Notes: generated from the sequence alone by a model not told the origin. A stretch of DNA of 64,000 nt from Solwaraspora sp. WMMD1047 (GCF_029626155.1 NZ_JARUBL010000001.1:7282501-7346500); one strand, 5' to 3'; shown: positions 24,491 to 33,838, numbered from the stretch's first letter. Program-made: numbers and translations.

Positions 24491-27400
24491 AGCATGGAAA
24501 GTACGTGCAGTGATTGCTCGAGTTCACGTTGGTAGACGGCGGGTAGGACCTCCGCCAGCTGCCGTCGGATGGTGACGGCTTCGTTGATCACGTCCAGCGC
24601 TTCCTCCCGTCGGCGCAAGATCGCCAACCAGATAGCGCGGTCATTCAGGCTCCTGGCGAAGTCGGGGCGGAAGGCATCCGGACGCGCATTAGCGAGCTGT
24701 CGTCGGATGGTGACAGCTTCGGTGATCGCGTCCAGCCCGTTCCTGTCCCTCCACCGGCCCGAGTCTGCCAACGTCATAGCGACGTTGTGCAGATTCCCGG
24801 CGAGCTTGGGGAGGAAGACATCGGGACGCGCGTTGGCGAGTTTCCGGTAGACTTGGACGACTTCAGTGGTCGCGGCTAGGGCCTCCTCTTGTCGACCCAC
24901 GGCCGACAACTGATTAGAAAGCATGTTCAGACTGTGGGCGAGGTCGGGGAGGGAGGCGTCCGGACACGCGTCAGCGAGTTGTCTCAACTTCCGGACGACT
25001 TCAGTGGTCTCGGCCAGCACCCCCTTCCGACCAACCGGATCCTTCAACTGCCTGGCGTGGTTGCCCAAGCTCACGGCGAAGTCGGGGAGCAAATCTTCCT
25101 GGCCTGCCTCGACTAGTCTTCGATAGATCTGGACGGCCTCCACGCTCGCAGCCAGTGCCTCCTCTTGCCGACCCGAGTCCATCAACATGCCTGAATAGTT
25201 GTTCAGGCTGCCGGCGTAGCTGGACAGGAAGGCGTCCGGGCGCTCCTGAACCAGTCGTGTAAAGATCTGCACGACCTCTTTGATCGCATCGAATGCCTCA
25301 CGCCATCGACCCACGGCCATCAACAGGTTGGAGTGGTTGCCCAGGCTCCTGGCGAGGCCAGGCAGGCGCTCTACGTCCCGGCCCTCGCCCCGCGACGGAC
25401 GACATCCAGGCCCTTCAGCCAACCGTCGATACATCTGCACGGCCTCAGTGCTCGCGGCGAGCGCCTCCTCGAGCCTACCCAATTCCGCCAGCCAGCTTGC
25501 GCGTTCAGCCAGGTTCGATGCAACATCTGATCGAGACCACTCGATACGCAAGCCTTGCGCCTTGGCGGCCTCGTTCGCGAGCCCTGTGACCTCGTTGGCG
25601 AATTGGATGCGGTCGACACCGAGTGGGTCTTCCAGCCGCCGGCCTTGCATAACGCTCTCGTCGGGTGTCTCGGGGTGACTCCGGGCATTCAGCGCATCGA
25701 AGAGTTCGGCTGCGATGTCCGCCCACAGCAGACTCGACTTCGGCAGAGCATCGGCCACGCTCGTCAGACTGGCGGTCGCCGTGGCCGGATCGCGCATCAG
25801 GCATTCCAGCGCATGCACCAGCGGCTTGGGTGCTTCCAATCCGGGCGCTACAGTCAGCGCGGCCACCGCCAGGGTCGTGGGGCGCTTCCCCAGCATCCGC
25901 GTCAGTAGCTCGCCCACGCGGTCACCGAGACCGGGGTGCGCGGCGGCTCGGGCGCAGATGCTCACCCATCGGGTCGCGTCCTCACCGTCGACGTGGGCGG
26001 CTAAGGTTTCGGCGATCGAGGTGCGGGTCCGGTCGGCGATCAGGGTGCCGATCAGGTGCTCCGCCAGCCGGTCGGGTTCCAACTGGCCGAACGCGTACGG
26101 GCCAGCGGCCGGGTACAGACCGGCCAACCACGCCCGGACCCGGTCGCGTCGATCCAGCGGCTGATCGGACAGCCCCGGGATCCGCGCAAACCAGTCGTTA
26201 ACCTGCGCCGGCGTGGGGGGCAGCAGCAAGACAGTGGCGGCAACGGCGTCTGTCAACGTGCTCATGCTCAGGTCCGGGAAGACCCCGGCGGCCTCGGCGG
26301 TGCTCTTCCAGTAACGGCTTTCATGGCGTCGCACCCGCTCCTCCGGGCTCCTACCACGTTCCGCGCCGCATCCGCTCGCGGTTGTCTCCACCCAATCGCC
26401 TTCGGACCCGTCACTAGCTACGGCCAGCGCGTGATCGGGCCGGTAACCGGCTGACCTCAACCGCAAGGTATGCCCCGAGGTCGTGGTGTCCAGCAGGTCG
26501 GCCAAGGCAGTCATCTGGATCGCCAGCACCGTCCATCCCGCCGCGGCAGACGGCAGTGGTCGATCGGCCAGCGCTGTGGCTCGCGCCAGCCAGTTCGTGT
26601 CGACGTATCCAGACACATGGGCCAGTTCTTTGGCGAACGCGACCACCGCCGCCCGGTACCCGTCCTGGCGGGCAGCGTCGGTGGCGTCCAGTACCGGCAG
26701 CGCGGTTACGGTCGCGGCATCCAGCAACATGGCCACCAGGTCGCTGGTGTCGTCGAGCTGATTCCACCAGTTCCCGGCGGTGCGGGCCAACGCCAGCACC
26801 TTTACCGCGGGTGGCCGACGGCGGGTGGCCAGCGCCGCCAGCAGCGCCGCCACCTGGCTAGGCCGGGACTCGGCGTAATCCACCACGACCAGTACCGGCA
26901 CGACGGTGTCCGCGATCACCGCCAGTTCCTCGGCTGGGGCGGTTCGGTCGAGCCACAGCACGATCCCACCCGTGGCGTCTCGGATGAACTGTTCGCCGAA
27001 GTGGCGGGCCAAACGGGTCTTGCCCTGACCGCCAGCGCCGTGCACCAAGCAAACCCCGACACCCGGCTGCTGGACCCACGTCCGCAACTGCTCCAGCAGA
27101 TCGTCTCGGCCACGGAAGCCGACCACGGCTCGCCGCGCACTCAGCAACTCCGCCGGTGAGACCACCGCGCCCTGCGGGTGAGCGGCCGGTTCAGAGCTGG
27201 CCAGCGCAGTCAACTCCGCGGCCTCGATCACCGTCGCGGGGGAGTGGTCGGCCAGGACTGCACGAAACTCCGGATCACGGTGCAGCACATAGGCGGGCAC
27301 GGCCTCCAACACCGAGTGCCCGAACGGAACAGGATCGGCTGCGATCACCCCGACCAGCAGGTCATTGCCCCGCAGGCCATTGCAGAACACTGCGGCTCCG

Positions 27401-27981
27401 GACAGGCCACCCCACGGGGAGCGGCCATCCTCACCGGTAGCTGGCGGGTGACCGTTCAGACGGATTGCGTACCGGTCGCTGACCATCCTGTCACCAGGGT
27501 TGAACGTGCCGGTCAGCTGCGCTGTATCCACCGGATGACCGGCACGCTGCATCACCTCGGGCACACCCCAGCTCTCGCAGCGCAGCTCAGGCCGGCGCGT
27601 GACCGTCTTGCCCCACCGCACCGCGCCGTCCACTGGCGTCCAGTGCGGGTCGTCGATCGCGACCAGGGCTGCATCGTCCCGGCCGCCGGGGGTTCCGCAC
27701 CACACCACGTAACCCACGTAGCAACCCACGCGACCGGGCCGAAACACCATGGCCACCGCCCCCCACTGGCCGACCACGTGGGCCGAGGTCAGTACGAGCC
27801 GCGGTGCCACTACATATCCGGAGCCCGGGCCACCCACACCGGTAACCCCCGTCAGACGCTCGTCCCACTCCACCCCGAGCCCTCCCACCACATGTTCGAG
27901 GCGGTCCACTACCCCGAGCTGGTGCTCAGCGTCCAGTCGTGTCTGAAACGTCGCCGGGGCCGTCCGGTCGGGCTGAATCAC
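24472..27981 (-). CDS. Trypsin-like protease fused to a STAND NTPase and TPR repeats
   Basis: The 1169-residue protein has three modules. Residues 30-245 are a trypsin-fold serine protease with the triad His68 (TSAHVV), Asp102 or 103 (RDDAAL) and Ser194 (GGLSGAAVF). Residues 285-560 are a STAND-type NTPase with Walker A GAGGQGKT at 315-322 and a Walker B strand VPVLVVVDYAES around Asp368. From about 830 to the end are tetratricopeptide repeats (EEALAASTEAVQMYRRLAEG and similar units). In such proteins the repeats sense a trigger, the NTPase oligomerises and the protease is the effector. The GTG start lies inside the upstream Trypco2 gene. It is slightly less GC-rich than the flanks. Confidence 0.85.
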   Translation of the reverse strand: MIQPDRTAPATFQTRLDAEHQLGVVDRLEHVVGGLGVEWDERLTGVTGVGGPGSGYVVAPRLVLTSAHVVGQWGAVAMVFRPGRVGCYVGYVVWCGTPGGRDDAALVAIDDPHWTPVDGAVRWGKTVTRRPELRCESWGVPEVMQRAGHPVDTAQLTGTFNPGDRMVSDRYAIRLNGHPPATGEDGRSPWGGLSGAAVFCNGLRGNDLLVGVIAADPVPFGHSVLEAVPAYVLHRDPEFRAVLADHSPATVIEAAELTALASSEPAAHPQGAVVSPAELLSARRAVVGFRGRDDLLEQLRTWVQQPGVGVCLVHGAGGQGKTRLARHFGEQFIRDATGGIVLWLDRTAPAEELAVIADTVVPVLVVVDYAESRPSQVAALLAALATRRRPPAVKVLALARTAGNWWNQLDDTSDLVAMLLDAATVTALPVLDATDAARQDGYRAAVVAFAKELAHVSGYVDTNWLARATALADRPLPSAAAGWTVLAIQMTALADLLDTTTSGHTLRLRSAGYRPDHALAVASDGSEGDWVETTASGCGAERGRSPEERVRRHESRYWKSTAEAAGVFPDLSMSTLTDAVAATVLLLPPTPAQVNDWFARIPGLSDQPLDRRDRVRAWLAGLYPAAGPYAFGQLEPDRLAEHLIGTLIADRTRTSIAETLAAHVDGEDATRWVSICARAAAHPGLGDRVGELLTRMLGKRPTTLAVAALTVAPGLEAPKPLVHALECLMRDPATATASLTSVADALPKSSLLWADIAAELFDALNARSHPETPDESVMQGRRLEDPLGVDRIQFANEVTGLANEAAKAQGLRIEWSRSDVASNLAERASWLAELGRLEEALAASTEAVQMYRRLAEGPGCRPSRGEGRDVERLPGLARSLGNHSNLLMAVGRWREAFDAIKEVVQIFTRLVQERPDAFLSSYAGSLNNYSGMLMDSGRQEEALAASVEAVQIYRRLVEAGQEDLLPDFAVSLGNHARQLKDPVGRKGVLAETTEVVRKLRQLADACPDASLPDLAHSLNMLSNQLSAVGRQEEALAATTEVVQVYRKLANARPDVFLPKLAGNLHNVAMTLADSGRWRDRNGLDAITEAVTIRRQLANARPDAFRPDFARSLNDRAIWLAILRRREEALDVINEAVTIRRQLAEVLPAVYQRELEQSLHVLSMLQDESE

Positions 27982-28255
27982 CGGCCACGAGCCAGTCCCT
28001 GCCGTCAGGACGGATAGGTGTCAAGGTCACCGACACCCGGTGCGTGCGGCCCCGCGAGAGACCGCCCTCGACATCGCCAGAGACCACCCACGTTCTGAAC
28101 CCCGCCTTGGCCTTGGCGTCCTGACGCAGCTCCACGGCGAACTCCAGCTCGATCTGACCTACCAAGAACTTCACCGGCTGACCGATCCCGAGCGCCGCCG
28201 CATGCAGCAATTCCTCACGCACCGCAGCGACCGCGTCTGCCAACTCGATCTCCAT
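27926..28255 (-). CDS. Trypco2 (trypsin-co-occurring domain 2) protein
   Basis: From ATG 28255 the product is 109 residues. It starts MEIELADAVAAVREELLHAA, continues VKFLVGQIELEFAVELRQDA and KAKAGFRTWVVS, and has the SRGRTHRVSVTLTP strand and an acidic tail. This is the Trypco2 pattern, a small domain encoded beside trypsin-like effector proteins in conflict systems. Its 3' end overlaps the 5' end of the protease-STAND gene by 56 bp, so the two are co-expressed. It probably helps couple a signal to the protease or restrains it. GGGTGAAC precedes the start; GTG 28261 is a possible alternative. Confidence 0.8.
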   Translation of the reverse strand: MEIELADAVAAVREELLHAAALGIGQPVKFLVGQIELEFAVELRQDAKAKAGFRTWVVSGDVEGGLSRGRTHRVSVTLTPIRPDGRDWLVAGDSARPDGPGDVSDTTGR

Positions 28256-29025
28256 GTTCACCCGATCAATACGCCAGACGAAGCGGCCCAAATCGCCCAG
28301 CCGCCCAACACAAATCAGATCACGACCCGGGCAACATCCCACCACCCCAGCCACTCGCGCCGGACAGAGTGTGCGCACCTGTGCACGCAGTACTTACCGC
28401 CGCGCTCGAACCCGTACCCCGACAGCTTCTGCCACCCGCTGCCGAGGAAGGTGGTGGCGGTCCGCCAGACCGCGCGGCAGCGCCCGCGTCGATACGCGCC
28501 GCATCGGCCGCATCCTCGCGGTGTTGCCGGCGGCACCTAGTCGACCGCACCTGTCCGGATGACACGGCCGTCGCGGACACCTACGGGACGAGCGCGAGCT
28601 GCACAAATGACTCGATGCTTGTCAATGACCACAGATATGTCCATGGCCACTGGCGGCGCCTGCCCGACAAGGACGGCCGCCCCGTACCGGATCTGGATCA
28701 ACGCCTCCATGAAGGCCCCGACAGCACCGCTGCACAGGCGAGAAAGGCGCAGTCCTCGCCCGCTGGCATCGAAGCGGCGTCTGCGCGGCTCGCCGCCCGC
28801 ACGCCGAACCAGCGAACTCGTAAGCACAGGACACGCCGCCGACGTCTGTGCAACGGAGTCGGCGGCTCCGGCCCGCACCCCTACAAACCCGGACGGAGGT
28901 ACCACCCCATGCCATCAGCACAAATAGAGCCACTGGCTGGAGGACAACGGCGTCTCAGGTGACACCGTCGCGCCATTGGGCGCCCTCGACGGCACGCGGC
29001 CCGCCACCACGGGCGGGTGGCGGTC
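28256..29025. other. Intergenic stretch between divergent units
   Basis: It holds the promoter side of the minus-strand Trypco2/protease unit and the leader of the plus-strand gene at 29026. Overlapping frames occur on both strands, but none combines an SD, codon bias and a recognisable fold. A minus-strand segment near 28590-28760 (FMEALIQIRYGAAVLVG, MDISVVIDKHRVICAARARP) has some coding flavour and could be a remnant. Confidence 0.35.
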
Positions 29026-29328
29026 ATGAGCGGCATGGACGACAAGGACCGCATCACCCAACTGCAGGTGCGCTACATGATCACGGACGGCCTGCTCGCC
29101 GGGATGGACGCGACCGAACTGCAGGAGGTGGCCGCAGCCGGCGGCGTCCCCGTGCAGGCCGGCATGGGCGAACACGAGCTGCGTGAGGCGATCCGGGCCA
29201 GCAACGCCGCCCGGGCCCGCGCCGCCGGCGTGCCCCTCGACCGGCTGCCCACGCTCACCGCGCAAGAGGCCTACCAGCTGGCCCGCCAGCTCAGCGGTGA
29301 ACCGGCGCTCCCGGACAAGTCCGAATAG
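29026..29328 (+). CDS. Small protein with an LPTLTA tail module
   Basis: ATG 29026 (alternatives GTG 29017 and ATG 29035) gives about 100 residues. The second half, MGEHELREAIRASNAARARA followed by AGVPLDRLPTLTAQEAYQLA, is closely similar in order and spacing to the C-terminus of the large protein at 30859 (MSDDQIRALVRDAHRERGRE, AGLPVDDLPTLTAADGLELG). The two products therefore share a module, perhaps an interaction tag. The function is unknown. Confidence 0.62.
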   Translation: MSGMDDKDRITQLQVRYMITDGLLAGMDATELQEVAAAGGVPVQAGMGEHELREAIRASNAARARAAGVPLDRLPTLTAQEAYQLARQLSGEPALPDKSE

Positions 29329-29489
29329 CTCGCGGCAGGCGATCGGCGACCGACGGATCCGGCCAACGCGATTCCTGGCCGCCGAACTCCTGCCCTGCCC
29401 ATGTTTCGTGAAGGACTCGCTATGGCACCGCTTGTTGACTTACCCCTTGCCGACCAGCCGCGACGGCCGGCCAACCTCGGGAGACGGCG

Positions 29490-30647
29490 ATGACTGGCCG
29501 CGTCGTGTCGTGGCTCGTGATCGCGGTCTGCTCTGTGCTGCTGCTGTGCTCCGGGCTGTTCAGCGCCGTGTTCGTCGGTGGTGGTGCGGGCGTGCCGGCC
29601 GGCTGCTATATGCCGGCCGATGCCAGCGCGTCGGCGTCGAGTCCGCTGGTGGATCTGACCCCGCCCGCTGGAGGGTTCGACCCGATCGGGGACTGGAGCA
29701 GCGAGCAGGTCGGCAACGCGGCGACGATCGTGACCGTCGGCGTCCAGCTGGGCATCCCGCCGCGTGGATGGGTCATCGCGGTCGCCACCGCGATGCAGGA
29801 GTCGACGCTGACCAACCTGCCGCACCTGGGCGCCGGCAACGACCACGACTCGGTCGGGCTGTTCCAGCAGCGCCCGAGCCAAGGCTGGGGCACCGTCGCG
29901 CAGCTGATGGACCCGGGCTACGCCAGCATGAATTTCTTCCGGGCGTTGCGACGCGTCGACGGCTGGCAGTCGATGGCGCTCACGGACGCGGCGCAAGCGG
30001 TGCAGACGAGCGCCTACCCCGGCGCCTACGCCACGTGGGAGGACGATGCGACCACCCTGGTCGGCGCGCTTACCGGCCTGGCCGGGCAGCTCGGCGACTG
30101 TGGCGCCAACGTCGGCCCAATGGGCTGGACGCAGCCGATCATCGCCGAGGTCGGCAGTGGCTTCCGCACGGCGGATCGTCCCTCGCACGACGGGGTCGAC
30201 TTCAGTGTCGGCAAGGGCACTGCGATCCACGCCGCCGCCAGCGGTGTGGTCACCCGGGTGCGGTGCAACGCCATCGACGTGCGCACCGGCGGTGATTGGG
30301 GTTGCGACCGCGACGGCAACCCGGAGCTGACGAGTGGCTGTGGCTGGTACGTCGACATCGAGCACCCGAATCCCGGTGGCCCGGGCGGGGTCATCGTGAC
30401 CCGCTACTGCCACCTGCTCACCCGCCCCGCCGTCGCCGAGGGCGAGCGTGTGGTGGCCGGGCAGGTCATCGGCGTCGCCGGTAGCTCCGGGCACTCCTCC
30501 GGCCCGCACCTGCACTACGAGGTTCACCTCGGTGACCACAGCCCGGCCACAGCCGTCGACCCGGTGGCGTTCCACCGGCTGGTCTGCGCCCCGCTGGGCC
30601 GGTTCGCCGGCACGCCGCCGCCGTGCGAACCGTCCCCCGACGCCTGA
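29490..30647 (+). CDS. Two-domain cell-wall hydrolase (lysozyme-like plus M23 peptidase) of the transfer system
   Basis: The 385-residue protein has an N-terminal membrane anchor or signal (about 5-30). A lysozyme/transglycosylase-like domain follows (about 70-200) with a probable catalytic Glu104 in AMQESTL and the motif SVGLFQQRPSQGWGT. The C-terminal M23 metallopeptidase domain (about 215-365) has zinc motifs HDGVD (His233, Asp237) and HLH (340-342). Such bifunctional hydrolases open peptidoglycan for type IV secretion in Gram-positive bacteria, like VirB1/TcpG-type proteins. It is far from the main transfer operon but probably serves it. Confidence 0.85.
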   Translation: MTGRVVSWLVIAVCSVLLLCSGLFSAVFVGGGAGVPAGCYMPADASASASSPLVDLTPPAGGFDPIGDWSSEQVGNAATIVTVGVQLGIPPRGWVIAVATAMQESTLTNLPHLGAGNDHDSVGLFQQRPSQGWGTVAQLMDPGYASMNFFRALRRVDGWQSMALTDAAQAVQTSAYPGAYATWEDDATTLVGALTGLAGQLGDCGANVGPMGWTQPIIAEVGSGFRTADRPSHDGVDFSVGKGTAIHAAASGVVTRVRCNAIDVRTGGDWGCDRDGNPELTSGCGWYVDIEHPNPGGPGGVIVTRYCHLLTRPAVAEGERVVAGQVIGVAGSSGHSSGPHLHYEVHLGDHSPATAVDPVAFHRLVCAPLGRFAGTPPPCEPSPDA

Positions 30648-30680
30648 AAGACCAGGCCGGCATCAACCCGCGCCGACGGT

Positions 30681-30706
30681 GACGGCCAGCCGCAAGGCTG
30701 GCCGTC
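30681..30706 (+). terminator. 11-bp stem-loop with a GCAA tetraloop
   Basis: GACGGCCAGCC at 30681-30691 pairs with GGCTGGCCGTC at 30696-30706 across GCAA, a stable GNRA loop. It lies 34 bp after the hydrolase stop and is probably its terminator. Confidence 0.6.
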
Positions 30707-30858
30707 CGCACGTGCGGCAGCCGGCGAGCCCGGGCGCCGGGCACCCGGGGTTCCCCGCCGGCCCCTTATCACCGGCGTATCCGCCCGCGCCGGCATGCCC
30801 ACCGCCGACGCGCCCAACCCGTCAATCCCGCACCAATCCGCAGAAAGAGGTTTCAACC

Positions 30859-33036
30859 ATGAGTACCGATTGCCTCGTCGGTGTCCTCGACCCCGACCAG
30901 CCTGACACGGTGCGTGTCCGGTACGTCCACTTCGACGGAGCGCCCGGCTACATCCTGCCGGCGCTCGACCGGATCTGGTCGTCCACCTGCTCCCACGACA
31001 CCACGGCCCTGGTCGACGGGCTGCTCGCGCACCAGTGGTCGTACCTGGGCGGCGACGTCGCCGCGGACACCGCGATCACGTTCACCGGTGAGCAGCCGGT
31101 ACCTGGCATCGGCATGGCCAGCGAGTTCGACGCCGACAGCCAGGTGGAGGTGCTGCCCATGCCGGCAGCGGTCGACCGCGTCAGATGGGTCTACCTCATC
31201 GATCCCGAACACGCGACGGTCACCGTCCACGAGTCAGGCAACCTCGACAGGCCGCCGACCCGGCACCATCTCACCGCCCCGGGACAGCAGGCGTCCTCCA
31301 TCGAGGAGACCCGACCGGTCGATCTGGTCGCGGCCGCGCGCGGTGCAGGCGGCACGCACGGCCGGTCCCTCGCCGACACCTGGGCGCACGACGCCCTCGA
31401 CGGCGCCCGCGCGCAGGCTCAGGTCACGGCGTTGCGGGTCCTGACCGCTGACCCCTCAGTCCCTCAGGCCCCACCCGGCGCCGGCCCCGCCCCCGAACTC
31501 GGGATCTCGGCGCCGGCGGAACTCGCGGGCGTGCTCGGGTCGCCGGTCTGGTCACGGCTGACCCCCACACGCCGGTCCGAGATCCTCGACGCCTGGCGGG
31601 CCGCCGCGCACGACGCGTTTGCCGACCGGGTCGTCGAGCACTGCCGCAACCTGCTGGGCGCCGCCGGCGGCGCCGGCCGGGATCTGTCGCACCTGCGTCC
31701 GGACCGGCTGCGCATCGGCGGCGTCGGGGTGTTCGCCGGGGACTGGGCCGCGACCCCCGGCCCGTCCGGGCAGATGCGCCTGCCGGTCGGGTTCGTCGGC
31801 GTCCTGACCGGCACCTGGAACGGGTTCGCCGTGTTCACCTGCTCCCGGGCGGTGGCCGAGGCGATCGTCGCCGACCAGCAGGTGCAGCGCGAGCGTCACC
31901 GCGCCCGGCTGATCGACCTGGGCCGCGGCCCCGACGACGCCGACCGTGACCTGGACGAGGCGATGGCGACGATGCGGTTCGACCGCGACACCATCGTGGT
32001 CGACGAGACCGCGGCCACCGGTGACCCCGACGCGGTCACCCGCATCGGCCCGGACCCCGACGGCCGGTACGTGGTCATGGGCGGCTCCTGGACCTGGCAG
32101 GCGGTCGACCCGCACGACTGCGACACCATCATCGGGGATCTGCCCGCCCCCGGCGCCCAGCAGCGGTTCGTCGAACTGCCCCACACAGGCCTGCGGGCGC
32201 CGCACGACCGGCTACACGTGACTGACCTGCAGACCGTCGCCGGCACCCCACCGACATCCCTGGTCACCCTGGCGCTGGACGACACCCCCGTCGCTGAGGC
32301 CCGCACCAGCGCGGACGGCGCCCACCTGTCCCTGCCGAGCGCCACGTTCAGCCGCGGCGACTGGGCCGCCTACCTCACCGGCTGCCGGCAGCACGGTCGG
32401 CCGGCATCCCAGACGCAGGTCCTTGACGCCCTGGTCACCGAGTACCAGGTCGGGCAGGCGGCACGCCAGGCCGCCGCCGACGGCGCCGTGCTGACCCGGC
32501 TACTGGACGCCGACGGCACCATCCTGCTGCTGCGACCGGTGTGGCCCGCCCCGCGCGACCACTTGGCGCGCAGGCGGCTCGGCCAGCGACTGCGACTGCG
32601 GGACCCGCACCCGCGCGGCCACCTGTGGCAGTGGTGGACCGGCACCGCCTGGCACCACCTCGCCAGCGTCACCGGCTCGCGCACCGTCGCCGATCCGACC
32701 GGGCGGCGGCCCAACCTGGGACAGCTTCTCGCCTTCCTCATCGCCGGGTCCCTGTACGAGAGCCTCGACCGCGACCAGCTGGTCCGGCAGGCCGCCGACG
32801 ACGGGATCCCCCTGGACCGGCAGATGAGTGACGACCAGATCCGCGCCCTCGTACGCGACGCGCACCGCGAACGCGGCCGGGAGGCCGGGCTGCCGGTCGA
32901 CGACCTGCCGACGCTGACCGCCGCCGACGGCCTCGAACTGGGCCGCATCGCCACCGGCGGCGCCCCCACCAACCACCCGGCCACCACCGACCAGCCCACA
33001 CCGTCTGACCCGGACCAGCCCCCCACCCACCGCTGA
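30859..33036 (+). CDS. Large multidomain protein of unknown function
   Basis: From ATG 30859 (SD AAAGAGG) the product is 725 residues and soluble. The first 140 residues form a coherent unit (VRVRYVHFDGAPGYILPALD, VDRVRWVYLIDPEHATVTVH). A middle part (about 180-420) is mixed helix and strand and includes SWTWQAVDPHDCDTIIGDLP. A later part repeats strand motifs (TILLLRPVWPAPRDHL). The C-terminal 60 residues carry the LPTLTA module shared with the gene at 29026. No catalytic motif stands out. The large size and terminal module suggest a scaffold or an element-specific factor. Confidence 0.68.
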   Translation: MSTDCLVGVLDPDQPDTVRVRYVHFDGAPGYILPALDRIWSSTCSHDTTALVDGLLAHQWSYLGGDVAADTAITFTGEQPVPGIGMASEFDADSQVEVLPMPAAVDRVRWVYLIDPEHATVTVHESGNLDRPPTRHHLTAPGQQASSIEETRPVDLVAAARGAGGTHGRSLADTWAHDALDGARAQAQVTALRVLTADPSVPQAPPGAGPAPELGISAPAELAGVLGSPVWSRLTPTRRSEILDAWRAAAHDAFADRVVEHCRNLLGAAGGAGRDLSHLRPDRLRIGGVGVFAGDWAATPGPSGQMRLPVGFVGVLTGTWNGFAVFTCSRAVAEAIVADQQVQRERHRARLIDLGRGPDDADRDLDEAMATMRFDRDTIVVDETAATGDPDAVTRIGPDPDGRYVVMGGSWTWQAVDPHDCDTIIGDLPAPGAQQRFVELPHTGLRAPHDRLHVTDLQTVAGTPPTSLVTLALDDTPVAEARTSADGAHLSLPSATFSRGDWAAYLTGCRQHGRPASQTQVLDALVTEYQVGQAARQAAADGAVLTRLLDADGTILLLRPVWPAPRDHLARRRLGQRLRLRDPHPRGHLWQWWTGTAWHHLASVTGSRTVADPTGRRPNLGQLLAFLIAGSLYESLDRDQLVRQAADDGIPLDRQMSDDQIRALVRDAHRERGREAGLPVDDLPTLTAADGLELGRIATGGAPTNHPATTDQPTPSDPDQPPTHR

Positions 33037-33108
33037 AACCGGCCCGGCCGCCCCGTAGCCGTCGGGGTCCCGGCCAAGCCGCGTCACCAACACCCGTTCG
33101 CGTGTCCC

Positions 33109-33132
33109 GTGCTGGCCGGCGCCGGCCAGCAC
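33109..33132 (+). repeat. 24-bp perfect palindrome before the 33230 gene
   Basis: GTGCTGGCCGGC at 33109-33120 is followed directly by its reverse complement GCCGGCCAGCAC at 33121-33132. It could be a protein operator or a terminator stem, and it lies about 20 bp before the SD GGGAGG of the next gene. Confidence 0.5.
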
Positions 33133-33229
33133 CGGGCGCGCCCAGCCCAGGGAGGACATCATCGCCACCGAACCACTGCCCAGCCGCGCCAGCACCAGCC
33201 GGTTCGAGCTGCACAACGTCGGCAACACC

Positions 33230-33838
33230 ATGCTGACCGTCGGCCCACGCCACCACCGGCCCCTGTCCGACGACCTCGTCCTGGCCATCGGGCACCGCAC
33301 CTACTTCCAGTCCTCGTCCCGGTCGGTCCTGCTGACCCGGGCACAGGTACGCGAACTGCTCGACTGGCTGAGCGCCTGGTACGAACACGGCTGGGACGGT
33401 GTCCCCCGCGAAGAGGGACCCACCACAGCCGACATCGTCGAGCACTACCACAACGCCGCCATCCGTGAGCGCATCCGCGCCGACCACGAACGCATCGACG
33501 CCCACCGGCTGCTGCAGGCCGCGATCGCGCTGATCCCCGCCGACTGCCGCAGCCAGGACCTCGACGAGGTCGCCCTCGACCAGGGGCGCATCTGGACGCG
33601 GCTGCAGAAGGAACGCGACCACCTCGAAGGCACCCGCCAAGCCCTCGTTGAAGGCCTCTGGGAAATCGAACACTCCACCACACCGTCAGCGGACGTACTG
33701 CGCACAGCAGCCGCACGCCTGCTGAAGGCCGACAAGCCGTTCACGGGTCAGGTCAGCGACGCCGAGGCCGCCGACACCCCGCTGCACCACCGCCCACGGC
33801 TGGTCGCCGCCGCCGACCTACTCCCGACACGGGACTGA
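33230..33838 (+). CDS. Helical hypothetical protein; true start may be ATC 33161
   Basis: The 202 residues from ATG 33230 are mostly helical (LTRAQVRELLDWLSAWYEHG, HNAAIRERIRADHERIDAHR, LQKERDHLEGTRQALVEGLW), suggesting a coiled-coil or effector-binding protein. ATG 33230 has no SD. The frame is open upstream with coding-like sequence (ATEPLPSRASTSRFELHNVG) back to ATC codons at 33158 and 33161, which sit 2 and 5 nt after a perfect GGGAGG (33150-33155). There is no ATG, GTG or TTG in that stretch. Either a rare ATC start is used or the start codon has mutated. Confidence 0.62.
   Translation: MLTVGPRHHRPLSDDLVLAIGHRTYFQSSSRSVLLTRAQVRELLDWLSAWYEHGWDGVPREEGPTTADIVEHYHNAAIRERIRADHERIDAHRLLQAAIALIPADCRSQDLDEVALDQGRIWTRLQKERDHLEGTRQALVEGLWEIEHSTTPSADVLRTAAARLLKADKPFTGQVSDAEAADTPLHHRPRLVAAADLLPTRD

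Noticed and set aside
28537-28905. Minus-strand 122-codon frame before the Trypco2 gene
   Set aside because: Only short stretches look coding, there is no SD and no family; left as possible remnant.
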